Source of the DNA: Clostridia bacterium
GTDB lineage: Bacteria; Bacillota_A; Clostridia; Oscillospirales; CAG-272
DNA length: 17,288 nucleotides
Assembly: GCA_017542695.1 (NCBI GenBank)
Contig: JAFXWT010000359.1
Span: 1-17,288 of the forward strand
Direction: 5' to 3'
Part shown: positions 7,399-16,386 of the stretch, one piece after another
Position numbering within the stretch: the stretch's first letter is position 1
Layout of the letters: each line of letters begins with the position of its first letter
The notes under the pieces: generated by a model
Told to the model about the DNA's origin: nothing
The model's input: the letters and a program-made list of their open reading frames with translations, nothing else
The model's database searches: none
Made by a program: the position numbers and the translations under genes

Positions 7399-8520
7399 TC
7401 ATTCGGTGTAAAGGATGTAGTTCACGACGAGATCGACGACGAGCCCATAGCTCTTGACGCCCTCGGGCTGATTGTGCGCCTCGATGTATGCGTTGTTGAT
7501 CGCGGTGTTGACAGTCGCCGCTACGTTTTCCCTGTATTTATCGAAGAATTTCGAGAAAGACGAAAACTCCTTTGCGATCCGCTCGTCCTCGCGCGAGCGC
7601 ACCTCCTGCCACATATCCTTGTCCGCGCCGTAAAGACGGTCGAGGACGTTGCGGTAGTATTCGACGTATCCGCTGTACCTGATATACGGGTCGTCGCTGC
7701 CGATGCAGACGAGGAACGCGGCGAAGTCCGCCTCGTCCTCCTTTCCGATGCCGCGCTGGTGCGACATTTCGTGCGCCGCCGACGTGACAACGATGAAGTC
7801 GGGGTAATTGACATTGAGGTTAGCTTCGCCCGTGAAGAACGAGTAAAGCCCCGAAATGTGCGTGTACGTCCACGGCTCACTGAGAATGACGGGTTTTATG
7901 CGCGAGTACATCCTCTGATACGCGGGGTACTTTTCATTGAATTTCAGATAATCGGCGTTGAGCTTTGAGTTCAGTTCGGAGAACGAGTACGGCATGACCG
8001 ACGCGCCGCTTTCAAGGAAATAAATGTTGTCGAGCTCCGCCATCGCGCGCTCGCGCAGAATGTCGGCGGCGTCGCGCAGTTCTTCTTTCGATAGCTTGTT
8101 GCGTACGACCCCCGTGTTTTCTTCGATCGAAACTCCGTAGTACGACGATTCGTATCCGAAAACAAAGCACGAGAACACGGCGAAAACGACGCACATAAGC
8201 GCGCAGAAGAACCGCGTCGCAAAGCAGAGCCCGCGCTTGCCCTTGCTCACCATTATAATTATCACCGCGGCGAGCAGAACGGGCGACGCAACGATGAGTG
8301 TTTCGGTGAACGAGAACGGGAAGATGTTGAATATCGTAGTCAGCGTCGCGCGGATGCCCCGCCCCGTCGTCTGACTTATAAACTCGGCGAAGGAGGAATT
8401 ATTACGAATTATGATAAGAATAACGCCCGATATCGCCGCGATCCCGAGAAATACCCAGAACGCGACGGGAACGTATTTGCCGACGCCTTTTTTCTTTTCG
8501 ATCTTTTCCGCTCTGCTCAC
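7399..8520 (-). CDS. DUF3810 family membrane protein, putative zinc metallopeptidase
   Basis: A 373-residue protein with three predicted membrane helices (about 17-38, 72-91, 101-122) followed by a large domain carrying HEMSH at residues 250-254 and KEDEADFAAFL (260-270). HExxH followed closely by an ExE/DEA(N/D)F segment and preceded by FFTGEANLNVNYP is the recognisable pattern of DUF3810. It suggests a zincin-type active site with H250, H254 and a downstream glutamate (E261 or E263) as zinc ligands. No substrate is known to me. It is the first gene of the operon with walRK, so a role in envelope maintenance or signal processing is an inference. The start is taken as GTG at 8520, six bases after GGAGG. 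A longer frame from ATG 8562 would begin inside the predicted promoter and is unlikely. Confidence 0.85.
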   Translation of the reverse strand: MSRAEKIEKKKGVGKYVPVAFWVFLGIAAISGVILIIIRNNSSFAEFISQTTGRGIRATLTTIFNIFPFSFTETLIVASPVLLAAVIIIMVSKGKRGLCFATRFFCALMCVVFAVFSCFVFGYESSYYGVSIEENTGVVRNKLSKEELRDAADILRERAMAELDNIYFLESGASVMPYSFSELNSKLNADYLKFNEKYPAYQRMYSRIKPVILSEPWTYTHISGLYSFFTGEANLNVNYPDFIVVTSAAHEMSHQRGIGKEDEADFAAFLVCIGSDDPYIRYSGYVEYYRNVLDRLYGADKDMWQEVRSREDERIAKEFSSFSKFFDKYRENVAATVNTAINNAYIEAHNQPEGVKSYGLVVDLVVNYILYTE

Positions 8521-8526
8521 ATTTCG

Positions 8527-8531
8527 CCTCC
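8527..8531 (-). promoter_or_regulatory. Ribosome binding site fixing the GTG start of the DUF3810 gene
   Basis: GGAGG on the minus strand with a 6-base spacer to GTG at 8520. The overlapping ATG (8521-8519) is followed at once by TGA and cannot be the start of this frame. Confidence 0.78.
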
Positions 8532-8552
8532 GATATAGATTATTCCATTGTA

Positions 8553-8581
8553 ATAATATCACACTTTTATTATTTTTTCAA
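8553..8581 (-). promoter_or_regulatory. Sigma-A-type promoter of the DUF3810-nodB-like-walRK-yycHI-murA-sdaAB operon
   Basis: On the minus strand, TTGAAA (8581-8576) is followed by a 17-base AT-rich spacer and TATTAT (8558-8553). Transcription would begin near 8546, giving a leader of about 26 bases before the GTG at 8520. It is the only good promoter I see for the eight minus-strand genes, whose gaps (3-33 bases) leave little room for others. Confidence 0.75.
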
Positions 8582-8613
8582 TACTTTTCACGTGCATAAT
8601 GTTATTCTTTATA

Positions 8614-8644
8614 ATATTATTCTTATTAAAAAATAAAATAATAT
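8614..8644. repeat. AT-only inverted repeat between the two divergent promoters
   Basis: ATATTATT (8614-8621) and AATAATAT (8637-8644) are perfect inverted copies separated by 15 bases. The right arm ends one base before the radC -35 box. It could be an operator or a transcript-independent structure, but the stretch is almost pure A/T, so a chance origin is quite possible. Confidence 0.35.
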
Positions 8645-8645
8645 G

Positions 8646-8674
8646 TTGAAAAGCGCGGAAAAATATGATAAAAT
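8646..8674 (+). promoter_or_regulatory. Sigma-A-type promoter of radC-uvrB-uvrA
   Basis: TTGAAA (8646-8651), a 17-base spacer, and TAAAAT (8669-8674). Transcription would begin near 8681, giving a leader of about 30 bases before the radC ATG at 8711. It is divergent from the Wal operon promoter, and the two -35 boxes are about 64 bases apart. No GAAC-N4-GTTC SOS box is present in the gap. Confidence 0.75.
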
Positions 8675-8697
8675 GTAATTTGTGAATTTATGTGCAA

Positions 8698-8704
8698 AAA
8701 GGAG
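8698..8704 (+). promoter_or_regulatory. Ribosome binding site that decides the radC start
   Basis: AAAGGAG with a 6-base spacer to ATG 8711. An in-frame ATG at 8690 lies upstream of this site and has no purine-rich site of its own. Confidence 0.78.
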
Positions 8705-8710
8705 CGGACA

Positions 8711-9418
8711 ATGGAAAACGGCAAAATGTCGAACATCGACGGGGAAAATTTTCATAAAGAACACCGCGAGCGCATGAAAGCGCGTTTCCTTTCCGACGGA
8801 CTCGACGTTTTCGAGCCGCACAACGTGCTCGAACTGCTCCTGTTTTATTCTATCCCGCGGCGCGATACGAACGTGACGGCTCACCGCCTGATCGAAAAAT
8901 TCGGCTCGCTCCACTCGGTGTTCGACGCGCCGTACGGGGAGCTTCTCTCGGTCGAGGGGATAAGCAAGCATTCGGCGACGCTGATAAAACTTGTGCCCGC
9001 TCTGCTAAACAGATATTCCGCCGACAAGAATTCGGCGCGCGTCAGGATCTCGTCGCTCGACGAGGCGGGGCGGTATCTTGTGAACAGGTTTGACGGCATC
9101 GGAGTCGAAACGGTGTATCTCATGCTCCTCGACAACAAGAGCGACCTCATCGACTGCGTCAAGATACACGAGGGCAGCGTGAATTCATCGGCTATAACGA
9201 CGCGCGTTCTCGTCGAAACGGCGCTGTTCAAACACGCGTCATCGGTTATTCTCGCGCACAATCATCCGCACGGGATCGCGCTCCCGTCGAGCGACGATCT
9301 TTTCACGACGCGCACAGTCAAGAACGCGTTCGACGCCGTCGGCGTGAATATGCTGGCGCACCTCATCGTCGCGGGAAATTCGTTCTGCGACATACTCGAA
9401 CACAAAAACAAAGAGTAA
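8711..9418 (+). CDS. radC: RadC family protein (JAB/MPN domain, UPF0758)
   Basis: A 235-residue RadC protein. The N-terminal part (about 10-100) is the RadC-associated helical region with a helix-hairpin-helix-like segment ([22 protein letters not shown]). The C-terminal MPN/JAB domain (about 105-230) carries the metal-binding signature HNHPHG followed by LPSSDD, matching HxHPxG...PSxxD of the family, so the JAMM ligands look intact. Genes of this family were named for a repair phenotype that was later reassigned, and their biochemical role remains uncertain; a metal-dependent hydrolase fold is all that can be said safely. It is the first gene behind the promoter at 8646 and sits four bases before uvrB, so it is probably co-expressed with the excision repair genes. 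In many Bacillota radC lies instead beside maf and mreB. Confidence 0.93.
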   Translation: MENGKMSNIDGENFHKEHRERMKARFLSDGLDVFEPHNVLELLLFYSIPRRDTNVTAHRLIEKFGSLHSVFDAPYGELLSVEGISKHSATLIKLVPALLNRYSADKNSARVRISSLDEAGRYLVNRFDGIGVETVYLMLLDNKSDLIDCVKIHEGSVNSSAITTRVLVETALFKHASSVILAHNHPHGIALPSSDDLFTTRTVKNAFDAVGVNMLAHLIVAGNSFCDILEHKNKE

Positions 9419-9422
9419 CATT

Positions 9423-11384
9423 ATGGAAGACAAAAAATTCATTCTTCATTCATCATATAAGCCGACGGGCGATCAGCCCGAGGCGATAGCGGCGCTTTCC
9501 GATGGCGTTCTGCGCGGCGACAGGATGCAGTCCCTCGTCGGCGTGACGGGATCGGGCAAGACGTTCACAATGGCGAACATCATCAAAAACGTGAACCGTC
9601 CGACGCTCGTGCTGGCGCACAATAAGACGCTCGCGGCGCAGCTCTGCTCCGAATTCCGCGAGTTTTTTCCTGAAAACGCAGTCGAGTATTTTGTAAGTTA
9701 TTACGACTACTATCAGCCGGAGGCGTACATTCCGGGCAAGGATATGTATATCGAAAAGGACGCGCTAATAAACGACGAGATCGACCGTCTGCGCCACAGC
9801 GCGACGTCGGCGCTGTTTGAGCGCCGCGACGTGATAATCGTCGCGTCAGTGTCGTGTATTTATTCTCTCGGCGACCCGAGCGAATATCAGTCGCTCGTGC
9901 TCTCGCTCCGCGAGGGGATGCACGTTCGCCCCGAGCGCGTGATCGACAAACTCGTTTCGATCAACTACTCTCGCAACGATATGGCGCTTGCGCGCGATAA
10001 ATTCCGCGTGCGCGGCGACGTTATCGACATCATGCCCGCGTCGGGACACGGCGCGGTGCGCGTCGAGTTTTTCGGTGACGAGATCGACCGGCTCACCGAA
10101 ATTGATATTGTCACGGGCGAGGTCAAAAAGCGCCTCTCATACGCGGCAATCTATCCTGCGTCGCACTACGCGACGTCGCCTGAAAAGCGCGAGGCGGCGC
10201 TTGGAAATATCTATAACGAAATGGTTGAGCGCGCCGCGTTCTTTCGCGCGCAGAACAAGCTCATCGAGGCGCAAAGGATCGAGGAACGCACGAAATACGA
10301 CCTTGAAATGCTTCGTGAGATCGGCTTCTGCTCGGGAGTCGAGAACTACTCGCGCGTTCTGTCAGGGCGACCTGAGGGATCGACTCCGTACACGCTTCTC
10401 GACTACTTCCCCGACGATTTTCTGATGTTCATCGACGAGTCGCACGTGACTCTCCCGCAGGTGCGCGGGATGAGCGGCGGCGACCGCGCGAGAAAAGAAA
10501 ACCTCGTCGAGTACGGCTTCCGCCTGCCGAGCGCGTTCGACAACAGACCGCTTTTCTTCGACGAATTCGAGAAAAAGCTGAATCAGGTCATTTTCGTCAG
10601 CGCGACGCCCGCGGACTATGAAAAAGATCATTCGACGCAGTGCGTCGAGCAAATAATCCGCCCGACAGGGCTTCCCGACCCCGTCGTTGAAGTGCGCCCC
10701 GTGGCAGGACAGGTCGACGACCTGATGGGCGAGATCCGCGCCCGCGCCGAGCGCGGCGAGCGCGTGCTCGTCACCACCCTGACGAAGAAAATGGCGGAGG
10801 ATCTCTGCGAATACCTCGAAAACAACGGAATAAAAGTCAGATACATCCACCACAACGTCGAAACAATGGAGCGACAGGAGCTGATACGCGACCTGCGCCT
10901 CGGCGTTTACGACGCGCTCGTCGGTATCAACCTGCTCCGCGAGGGGCTTGATATCCCGGAGGTGTCGCTCGTCGCAATACTCGACGCGGATAAAGAGGGG
11001 TTCTTGCGCTCCGACACGTCGCTGATACAGACGATCGGCCGCGCCGCGCGAAACGAGCGAGGCACGGTCATAATGTACGCCGACACGGTGACGGGCTCGA
11101 TGAAGCGCGCCATCGAGGAAACGGCGCGCCGGCGCGAGATACAGCTTTCATATAACGCGGAGCACGGCATCACCCCGCACTCGATAATCAAAGAAGTGCG
11201 CGACATCATCGAGATCACGAAGAAAGACCGCGCGGAATCGAAGAAAATGACGAAAGCGCAGAAGGAAGAATACATCGCCGAGCTGACGGCACAGATGAAA
11301 AAGGCCGCGTCGCGCCTCGATTTTGAGACCGCCGCCGCCCTGCGCGACAAGATAGCGAAGCTTCAGGCAAAGAAAAGCAGATAG
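9423..11384 (+). CDS. uvrB: Excinuclease ABC subunit B (UvrB)
   Basis: DNA-damage verification helicase-like subunit of UvrABC nucleotide excision repair: it is loaded by UvrA and later recruits UvrC. The 653 residues fit the usual 650-680. Visible are GDQPEAI (Q motif region), Walker A GVTGSGKT (40-47), the beta-hairpin [10 protein letters not shown] (93-102) that is inserted between DNA strands, Walker B-type IDESH (about 336-340), [10 protein letters not shown] and IGRAARN in the second helicase domain, and a C-terminal UVR coiled-coil motif (about 610-650, [12 protein letters not shown]) for contact with UvrA or UvrC. The start at 9423 is four bases after the radC stop with only a weak AAAGAG site, so its translation probably depends on ribosomes finishing radC. 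Confidence 0.98.
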   Translation: MEDKKFILHSSYKPTGDQPEAIAALSDGVLRGDRMQSLVGVTGSGKTFTMANIIKNVNRPTLVLAHNKTLAAQLCSEFREFFPENAVEYFVSYYDYYQPEAYIPGKDMYIEKDALINDEIDRLRHSATSALFERRDVIIVASVSCIYSLGDPSEYQSLVLSLREGMHVRPERVIDKLVSINYSRNDMALARDKFRVRGDVIDIMPASGHGAVRVEFFGDEIDRLTEIDIVTGEVKKRLSYAAIYPASHYATSPEKREAALGNIYNEMVERAAFFRAQNKLIEAQRIEERTKYDLEMLREIGFCSGVENYSRVLSGRPEGSTPYTLLDYFPDDFLMFIDESHVTLPQVRGMSGGDRARKENLVEYGFRLPSAFDNRPLFFDEFEKKLNQVIFVSATPADYEKDHSTQCVEQIIRPTGLPDPVVEVRPVAGQVDDLMGEIRARAERGERVLVTTLTKKMAEDLCEYLENNGIKVRYIHHNVETMERQELIRDLRLGVYDALVGINLLREGLDIPEVSLVAILDADKEGFLRSDTSLIQTIGRAARNERGTVIMYADTVTGSMKRAIEETARRREIQLSYNAEHGITPHSIIKEVRDIIEITKKDRAESKKMTKAQKEEYIAELTAQMKKAASRLDFETAAALRDKIAKLQAKKSR

Positions 11385-11477
11385 GTTTTTCCCCCTGACC
11401 GTATGAGCGATCCGCGAATCGCCCGAAAGCTTTCTCCGCCGAAAGAAAACCATCAAAAATACACAAAGGAACATATC

Positions 11478-14294
11478 ATGCAAAAATACATTACAATCAA
11501 AGGTGCGAGAGAGCACAATCTTAAAAATATCGACGTCACCATCCCGCGCGACTCGCTCGTCGTGTTCACGGGTCTTTCCGGCTCCGGCAAATCGTCGCTT
11601 GCGTTCGACACGATCTACGCTGAGGGACACCGCCGCTTTGTCGAATCGCTGTCGTCATACGCGAGAATGTTCATCGGTCAGCTCGACAAGCCCGACATCG
11701 ACTTCATCGAGGGGCTTTCTCCCGCCATCTCGATAGATCAGAAAACGACGTCGAAGAACCCGCGCTCGACCGTCGGCACGGTGACGGAGATATACGACTA
11801 CCTCCGTCTGCTTTACGCGCGCGTCGGCGTTCCTCACTGCCCTATCTGCGGCAAAGAGATCGCCGCGCAAACGACGGACATGATACTCGACAAGATAACC
11901 GAGCTTCCCGAGGGAACGAAGTTCCTCGTGCTCGCGCCCGTAGTTCGCGGCAAAAAAGGAATGCACGAAAAAGTGTTCGAGGACGCGAAAAAATCGGGAT
12001 TTGTGCGATTCAGGATCGACGGCAGCATCTACACGTCGGACGAACTGCCGACGCTCGACAAAAACATAAAGCACTCGATCGACGTCGTAGTCGACCGACT
12101 CGTGATGAAGCCCGACGTGCGCCGCCGCCTTTCCGACTCCGTCGAAACGGCACTGAAACTCGCGGACGGGATAATGACCGTCTCGCTCGTCGACGGCGAC
12201 GAGGAAATGCAGTTTTCACAAAATTACGCGTGCGACGAGCACGGGATAAGCATCGGCGAGCTGACGCCGCGGATGTTCTCGTTCAACAACCCGTTCGGCG
12301 CGTGTGACAGATGCGCGGGGCTCGGCGAGCTGCAAATAATCTCATACGACAGGATAATCCCCGACAAAACAAAGTCGCTTAGCGAGGGCGCGATAGTCGT
12401 CAACGGCTTCAAGTCGCTCGACGAGGACTCGTGGATGGGGCCGCTCATCGAAGCGGTGGGCGAGCGTCACGGCTTCACCCTCGGCATGCCGATCGAAAAA
12501 TATTCCGAGCACGCGCTCGACGTTCTGCTCGGCGGCAGCGGGAGCGAAAAATACCACGTCATCCGCTCTTTTGCAGGCGAGGTGCACGACCAGAACACCG
12601 TCTGGCGCGGTCTTGTGCCGATAATCGAAGCGCGAATGGCGCAGATGCCGAACACCGAATACTACGAGGAATTCATGGACTTCGTTCCCTGCCCCAAATG
12701 CGGAGGCAGGCGGCTCTCGCGCGAAGCGCTCTCCGTCACCGTCGGCGGACTGAATATTCACGAGCTCTGCTCGATGAACGTAACGAAAATACTCGATTTT
12801 TTTGATGATCTGACGCTTTCGCACCAGAACGCGATAATCGCCGCGGAGATTCTGAAAGAGATACGCGCGCGGCTCGGCTTCCTCAAAAGCGTCGGGCTCG
12901 ACTATCTCACGCTTTCGCGCAAAGCGGGCTCGCTTTCGGGCGGCGAAGCGCAGCGCATACGCCTTGCGACGCAGATCGGCTCGGCGCTCGTCGGCGTGCT
13001 TTACATCCTCGACGAGCCGAGCATCGGACTTCACCAGCGCGACAACTCGAAGCTCATCGCCACGCTCAAACGCCTGCGCGACGTTGGAAACAGCGTCATC
13101 GTCGTCGAGCACGACGAGGAAACGATGCTTTCGTCAGACTACATCGTCGATATCGGCCCCGGCGCAGGAGTTCACGGCGGAAAGATCGTCGCCGTCGGAA
13201 CGCCGGAAGAGGTAATGGCAAATCCCGATTCGATCACGGGCAAATACCTTTCGCACGCGCTTGAAATACCCGTGCCGAAAAAGCGCCGCGAAGGAAACGG
13301 GTATCGGCTCACCGTCGTCGGCGCGCGGGAAAACAATCTCAAAAACATAACGGTGGATTTTCCCCTCGGCAAATTCGTCTGCGTGACGGGCGTATCCGGT
13401 TCGGGAAAATCGTCGCTCGTCAACTCTATACAGCGAGCGTCGCTTGAAAAGACGCTGAACCGCGCCTACACCCACCCGGGCAAGCACGACCGAGTCGAAG
13501 GAACGGAAGAACTTGACAAGGTCATTTCGATAGATCAGAGTCCGATCGGGCGCACGCCGCGCTCTAACCCCGCGACGTACACGGGGCTATTCACCGAGAT
13601 ACGCGACCTCTTCGCCAAAACTCCCGAGGCAAAGGCGCGCGGGTACACCGCGGGACGATTCAGCTTCAACGTCAAGGGCGGACGGTGCGAGGCGTGCGAG
13701 GGCGACGGCGTCAAAAAGATAGAAATGCACTTCCTTTCCGACGTTTACGTAACCTGCGACGTCTGTCACGGCAAGCGGTACAACAAAGACACGCTCGAAT
13801 GCAAATACAAAGGAAAGAGCATTTACGACGTGCTCGATATGACGGTCGAGGAGGGAGTTCAGTTCTTCTCCTCCCTGCCGTCGATCGCGCGCAAACTCGG
13901 GACGCTTGAGGACGTCGGGCTCGGATACATCAAGATCGGTCAGTCGTCAACGACGCTGTCCGGAGGCGAGGCGCAGCGAGTCAAGCTCGCAACGGAGCTC
14001 GCGCGGCGCGCGACGGGCAGAACGATATACATCCTCGACGAGCCGACGACGGGACTTCACACCGCCGACGTGCAGAAGCTGCTGGACATTCTCTCGCGCC
14101 TCTGCGACAGCGGAAACAGCGTCGTCGTCATCGAGCACAACCTCGACGTGATCAAATCTGCGGACTATATCGTCGACCTCGGTCCCGAGGGCGGCGACGG
14201 CGGCGGCACGGTCGTTGCGACGGGCACGCCCGAACAAGTCGCCGAGTGCGAAAGATCATATACGGGGCAGTATTTGAAAAAACTGTTGAAATGA
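11478..14294 (+). CDS. uvrA: Excinuclease ABC subunit A (UvrA)
   Basis: Damage-sensing ATPase of nucleotide excision repair, working as a dimer that delivers UvrB to lesions. The 938 residues match the family (about 940). There are two ABC modules. The first has Walker A GLSGSGKS (about 31-38), a zinc site built from CPICGK and later CDRCAG, signature LSGGEAQR (about 487) and [11 protein letters not shown]. The second has Walker [10 protein letters not shown] (about 638), the [11 protein letters not shown]...CDVCHG zinc finger (about 735-765), signature LSGGEAQR (about 827) and [11 protein letters not shown]. All catalytic motifs look intact. The start [18 protein letters not shown] is the normal family N terminus and has AAAGGA seven bases upstream. 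An in-frame ATG at 11403 would add 25 unrelated residues. A 93-base gap follows uvrB with no evident terminator, so read-through from the radC promoter is likely. Confidence 0.98.
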   Translation: MQKYITIKGAREHNLKNIDVTIPRDSLVVFTGLSGSGKSSLAFDTIYAEGHRRFVESLSSYARMFIGQLDKPDIDFIEGLSPAISIDQKTTSKNPRSTVGTVTEIYDYLRLLYARVGVPHCPICGKEIAAQTTDMILDKITELPEGTKFLVLAPVVRGKKGMHEKVFEDAKKSGFVRFRIDGSIYTSDELPTLDKNIKHSIDVVVDRLVMKPDVRRRLSDSVETALKLADGIMTVSLVDGDEEMQFSQNYACDEHGISIGELTPRMFSFNNPFGACDRCAGLGELQIISYDRIIPDKTKSLSEGAIVVNGFKSLDEDSWMGPLIEAVGERHGFTLGMPIEKYSEHALDVLLGGSGSEKYHVIRSFAGEVHDQNTVWRGLVPIIEARMAQMPNTEYYEEFMDFVPCPKCGGRRLSREALSVTVGGLNIHELCSMNVTKILDFFDDLTLSHQNAIIAAEILKEIRARLGFLKSVGLDYLTLSRKAGSLSGGEAQRIRLATQIGSALVGVLYILDEPSIGLHQRDNSKLIATLKRLRDVGNSVIVVEHDEETMLSSDYIVDIGPGAGVHGGKIVAVGTPEEVMANPDSITGKYLSHALEIPVPKKRREGNGYRLTVVGARENNLKNITVDFPLGKFVCVTGVSGSGKSSLVNSIQRASLEKTLNRAYTHPGKHDRVEGTEELDKVISIDQSPIGRTPRSNPATYTGLFTEIRDLFAKTPEAKARGYTAGRFSFNVKGGRCEACEGDGVKKIEMHFLSDVYVTCDVCHGKRYNKDTLECKYKGKSIYDVLDMTVEEGVQFFSSLPSIARKLGTLEDVGLGYIKIGQSSTTLSGGEAQRVKLATELARRATGRTIYILDEPTTGLHTADVQKLLDILSRLCDSGNSVVVIEHNLDVIKSADYIVDLGPEGGDGGGTVVATGTPEQVAECERSYTGQYLKKLLK

Positions 14295-14301
14295 GAGATA
14301 T

Positions 14302-14316
14302 ATCGCCTGCGGCGAT
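14302..14316 (+). repeat. Short hairpin between uvrA and the GH78-like gene
   Basis: ATCGCC-TGC-GGCGAT can form a 6-bp stem with a 3-base loop, eight bases after the uvrA stop and just before the AAAGGAG site of the next gene. No T-run follows, so it is not an ordinary terminator; it might affect mRNA stability or translation of the next gene. Confidence 0.35.
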
Positions 14317-14332
14317 GAGAAAAGGAGTCACC

Positions 14333-16315
14333 ATGAAAAAATCAAAATGGATATGGTATTACGGCGATTTTGAGCTGTATCACACGCGAGACATGATGAA
14401 CCGGCGCGAGATCCGCGGGCTTTATTACCCGCCGATGTGGCGCGTTGACGGAATTCATCAGAATCTTTTTGTCTACAAGATCGCGACGCTCGACGCGCCC
14501 GAAAAAATGCGCGTCTACTCAAACGGCGGCGACGTTTCCGTTACCGTTAACGGCGTGCGCTTCGACCCCGCGAAGCCGATAAAGCTCAATGCGGGCAAGA
14601 ATTTCGTCAAGGTCAACGTCTATAAACCTTCGGGACTGCCTGCGCTCTTCATCGAGGGCGACACGTTCGCCTCCGACGAGAGCTGGCGTATCGGCAGCTA
14701 CGGCGCGCTCGACTGCCGCGTCGGCACGAGCGAGCACTACGTTAAAAAGACAGACGATCCCGAAAAATTCTTCTTCGAGTATAAAGAAATATATCCCGTG
14801 TCGCGCGAAAGCGTGCGCGGCGGCACGCTTTTCGACTTCGGAAAGGAGACGTTCGGTCTGCTCTGCGTATCGAACGGCGACACGTCGCGCGAGGGCGAAG
14901 TCCCCGTTGTTTACGGCGAGTCGCGGGAGGAGGCGCTTGACCAAAAAAATGCCGTTGTCACCGACGTTTTCGACCTTTCGAGAAGCGCCGTGATGTATAA
15001 ATCCCGGGCGTTCAGATATATTTATGTCGGCGACAAAAACGTCGACGTACGCTGCGAATATGAGTACATTCCGCTCAAATATCACGGCAAATTCAAAACG
15101 AAAAACGCGAAGATAAACAAGATCCTCGACGTGTGCGCGTACACGCTCCACTTAAACACCCGCGAGTGCTTCCTCGACGGGATAAAACGCGACCGCTGGG
15201 TCTGGGGCGGCGACGCGTATCAGAGCTTTTTCGTGAACTACTACCTTTTCAACGACTTCGACGCCGTGCGCCGCACGACGATCTCGCTTTTCGGGCAGGA
15301 GCCGTTCACATTTTTCACAAACACCATCCCCGACTACACGTTCCTTATGATAATGGGGATATACGAATATTATATCCGCTCCGGCGACCGTGATTTTCTT
15401 GAATTTATGTTCGACAAGTTCGACGGGATATTCCGCCTTGTCGACAAGCGGCTCGATGATCGCGGGTTCTTCGTCGGCGGACGCGGCGACTGGCTTTTCA
15501 TCGACTGGGCGGACACGGCGAAATCGGGCGTCGTCTGCGCCGAGCAGGTCGCGCTCTGCGCCGCTTACGACGCGGCGGCAAAATGCGCCGACGCGCTCGG
15601 ACATAACGGCAAAGCGTACCGCGAAAAAGCCGCGGCGCTGCGCGACAATATCAACAAATACTTCTGGCGCGAGGAGAGAGGCGCGTACGTCGACTGCATC
15701 GACCGCGACGACAGAGTTGACGTCGTGACGCGCCATGCGAACATCTGGGCGCTGCTCTTCGGCGTCGCCGACGCGCACAAGAGCGAAAGAATAGCCGAGT
15801 GCGTCATCAAAAACGACACGATACCCGCCATCACGACTCCGTATTTCGAGTTCTTCGAGCTCGACGCAATGTGCAAGATCGGCGAGTTCGGATACGTTTC
15901 CGATATGATACGCTCGTATTGGGGCGGCATGCTCGACCTCGGCGCGACGACGATATGGGAACAGTACGACCCGACGGTAACAAATACGATCGAACACTAC
16001 GGGATGTACGGCTCGAAATTCGGCAAGTCGCTCTGTCACGCGTGGGGCGCGTCGCCGATATATCTGTTCGGCAGATACGCGCTTGGCGTGTACCCGACCG
16101 GCGTCGGATTTGAGACGTTCGCCGTCGAGCCGCACGACATGGGAGTCGGCAATTTTTCGGGGCGCGTGCCGATCGGAGAGGACGGAGGGTACGTTGACGT
16201 GTCGTTTGACGGCGAAACGTTCACCGCCGTCACCAACCGCGCGGGCGGAACTCTGATCGTCGGCAGCGAGCGCATCCCGCTCGTTCCGAACGAAAAGGCA
16301 ACGGCAAAAGCATAA
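14333..16315 (+). CDS. GH78-like glycoside hydrolase (alpha-L-rhamnosidase-related), cytoplasmic
   Basis: A 660-residue protein with no signal peptide or membrane helix. It opens with KWIWYYGDFELYH, as in GH78-related proteins. An N-terminal beta-sandwich region (about 1-250) precedes an (alpha/alpha)6-barrel (about 255-585). Barrel hallmarks are ECFLDGIKRDRWVWGGD (278-294), corresponding to the DCPxRDERLGWxGD region of GH78, and GATTIWEQYDP (537-547), where E543 matches the catalytic base. SLCHAWGASPIYLFGRYALGV (566-586) leads into a C-terminal beta domain. The general-acid position appears to be D287 rather than glutamate, so activity and substrate may differ from true rhamnosidases. The start at 14333 has AAAGGAG five bases upstream; the upstream ATG at 14246 lies inside uvrA. 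It follows uvrA by 38 bases and is probably co-transcribed, with no evident functional link to repair. Confidence 0.85.
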   Translation: MKKSKWIWYYGDFELYHTRDMMNRREIRGLYYPPMWRVDGIHQNLFVYKIATLDAPEKMRVYSNGGDVSVTVNGVRFDPAKPIKLNAGKNFVKVNVYKPSGLPALFIEGDTFASDESWRIGSYGALDCRVGTSEHYVKKTDDPEKFFFEYKEIYPVSRESVRGGTLFDFGKETFGLLCVSNGDTSREGEVPVVYGESREEALDQKNAVVTDVFDLSRSAVMYKSRAFRYIYVGDKNVDVRCEYEYIPLKYHGKFKTKNAKINKILDVCAYTLHLNTRECFLDGIKRDRWVWGGDAYQSFFVNYYLFNDFDAVRRTTISLFGQEPFTFFTNTIPDYTFLMIMGIYEYYIRSGDRDFLEFMFDKFDGIFRLVDKRLDDRGFFVGGRGDWLFIDWADTAKSGVVCAEQVALCAAYDAAAKCADALGHNGKAYREKAAALRDNINKYFWREERGAYVDCIDRDDRVDVVTRHANIWALLFGVADAHKSERIAECVIKNDTIPAITTPYFEFFELDAMCKIGEFGYVSDMIRSYWGGMLDLGATTIWEQYDPTVTNTIEHYGMYGSKFGKSLCHAWGASPIYLFGRYALGVYPTGVGFETFAVEPHDMGVGNFSGRVPIGEDGGYVDVSFDGETFTAVTNRAGGTLIVGSERIPLVPNEKATAKA

Positions 16316-16350
16316 AAAAGCGCCGATTTTACATATAAATATAAAAATAT

Positions 16351-16386
16351 TCACAAATTTTATATACAAACGTGATGAATTTGTGA
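16351..16386. repeat. 9-bp perfect inverted repeat upstream of ftsH
   Basis: TCACAAATT (16351-16359) and AATTTGTGA (16378-16386) are perfect inverted copies with an 18-base gap. The right arm overlaps the proposed extended -10 element of ftsH, a common place for a repressor operator. As RNA it would form a weak A/U-rich hairpin. AATTTGTGA occurs again at 8677-8685, downstream of the radC -10 box. Confidence 0.5.

Noticed and set aside
8549..8679. TGTAAT sequences at 8549-8554 and 8674-8679 as possible WalR boxes
   Set aside because: The WalR consensus is a direct repeat of TGTWAH with five bases between. Neither site has a second half at that spacing, and single half-sites are expected by chance in AT-rich DNA.
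11420..11450. Possible hairpin (CTTTC/GAAAG) between uvrB and uvrA as a terminator
   Set aside because: The stem is only five base pairs, no T-run follows, and uvrA shows no separate promoter, so it is not supported.
11403..11477. 25-codon N-terminal extension of uvrA from ATG 11403
   Set aside because: UvrA proteins begin at the [15 protein letters not shown] segment. The AAAGGA site serves ATG 11478, and the extension resembles no UvrA N terminus.
12342..13112. 256-codon minus-strand frame opposite uvrA
   Set aside because: Shadow of the uvrA frame in GC-rich DNA; all uvrA motifs are intact on the plus strand.
16316..16350. Terminator after the GH78-like gene
   Set aside because: T-rich and A-rich stretches are present but no GC-rich stem can be drawn; I could not support a rho-independent terminator.
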